64,000 nucleotides of DNA from an uncultured Bacilli bacterium (lineage in GTDB: Bacteria > Bacillota_I > Bacilli_A > RF39 > UBA660): the NCBI GenBank assembly GCA_944329375.1, contig CALVIB010000002.1:1-64000 (forward strand). Reading direction: 5' to 3'. The stretch's first letter is position 1, and every line of letters starts with the position of its first letter. A program made the position numbers and the translations under genes. The notes beneath the pieces were generated by a model. It was not told where the DNA came from, ran no database searches, and saw nothing but the letters and a program-made list of their open reading frames with translations. This document shows, in pieces, positions 63,967 to 64,000 of the stretch.

Positions 63967-64000
63967 TTCATAACTGATTTAAATAATGCTGATATTTTAG

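Noticed and set aside
1-64000. CRISPR array, tRNA or rRNA genes, insertion sequences
   Set aside because: No regularly spaced direct repeats, no T-arm GTTCGAATC-type motif and no transposase frame were found on reading both strands.

Overview
The window is a stretch of an AT-rich chromosome from a low-GC Gram-positive bacterium. The evidence is dense short intergenic spacers, strong AGGAGG-type ribosome sites, sigma-A-like promoters, bidirectional U-run terminators, the rpsL-rpsG-fusA-tuf order, RNase HIII, a CvpA-thioredoxin pair, a lipoteichoic-acid-synthase/OpgB-type enzyme, PASTA and GH73 surface proteins, and homologues of the sporulation proteins SpoIVB and SpoIIM. UGA is used as stop, so this is not the Mycoplasma code. 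An uncultured gut-type member of Bacilli related to the Mollicutes/Erysipelotrichia is my best guess; that placement is inference.

Layout. 1-1.5 kb: a HigB-type toxin and a HigA-type antitoxin fused to an ImmA/IrrE metallopeptidase. 1.6-12.7 kb: translation and RNA housekeeping (rpsO, pnp, rpsL, rpsG, fusA, tuf, hisS, aspS), with a YwaF-like membrane protein in between. 12.7-16 kb: two tandem, degenerate ClpX-like ATPases, a broken ttcA-like gene and a CYTH protein. 16.1-16.3 kb: a structured non-coding RNA resembling 6S RNA. 16.3-22.8 kb: rnhC, cvpA, trxA, a dCMP deaminase, lspA, rluD, a rhomboid protease, the remnant of a DUF1016 nuclease, and a CDP-alcohol phosphatidyltransferase. 22.9-23.1 kb: a second, unrecognised candidate RNA. 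23.2-29.6 kb: surface proteins (a GH73 autolysin with Ig-like repeats, a kinase-less PASTA protein) and an alpha/beta hydrolase.

29.7-54 kb is one large co-directional surface-polysaccharide/glycosylation locus. Its first half looks built on polyprenyl-phosphate sugars: an acyltransferase, two GtrB-like transferases, a UbiA-type (phosphoribosyl) prenyltransferase, a HAD-GT-C fusion, a glycosidase-like protein and a DUF6056 protein. Its second half is Wzx/Wzy-like: UDP-galactopyranose mutase, six cytosolic-type glycosyltransferase genes plus the PssD/PssE pair (PssE fused to a membrane domain), a flippase, UDP-glucose dehydrogenase, a polymerase and a YfhO protein. No initiating phosphoglycosyl transferase and no Wzz/tyrosine kinase are present.

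54-64 kb: spoIVB-like, an SGNH hydrolase plus acyltransferase pair (likely O-acylation), a 29-residue membrane miniprotein, spoIIM-like, mnmA, gtrA, a membrane protein whose gene overlaps the LtaS/OpgB-type enzyme by over 100 bases, an HTH protein, a gene-poor 0.5 kb, a ZIP transporter and a fragment of an HTH gene. I saw no tRNA, rRNA, insertion sequence or CRISPR array.
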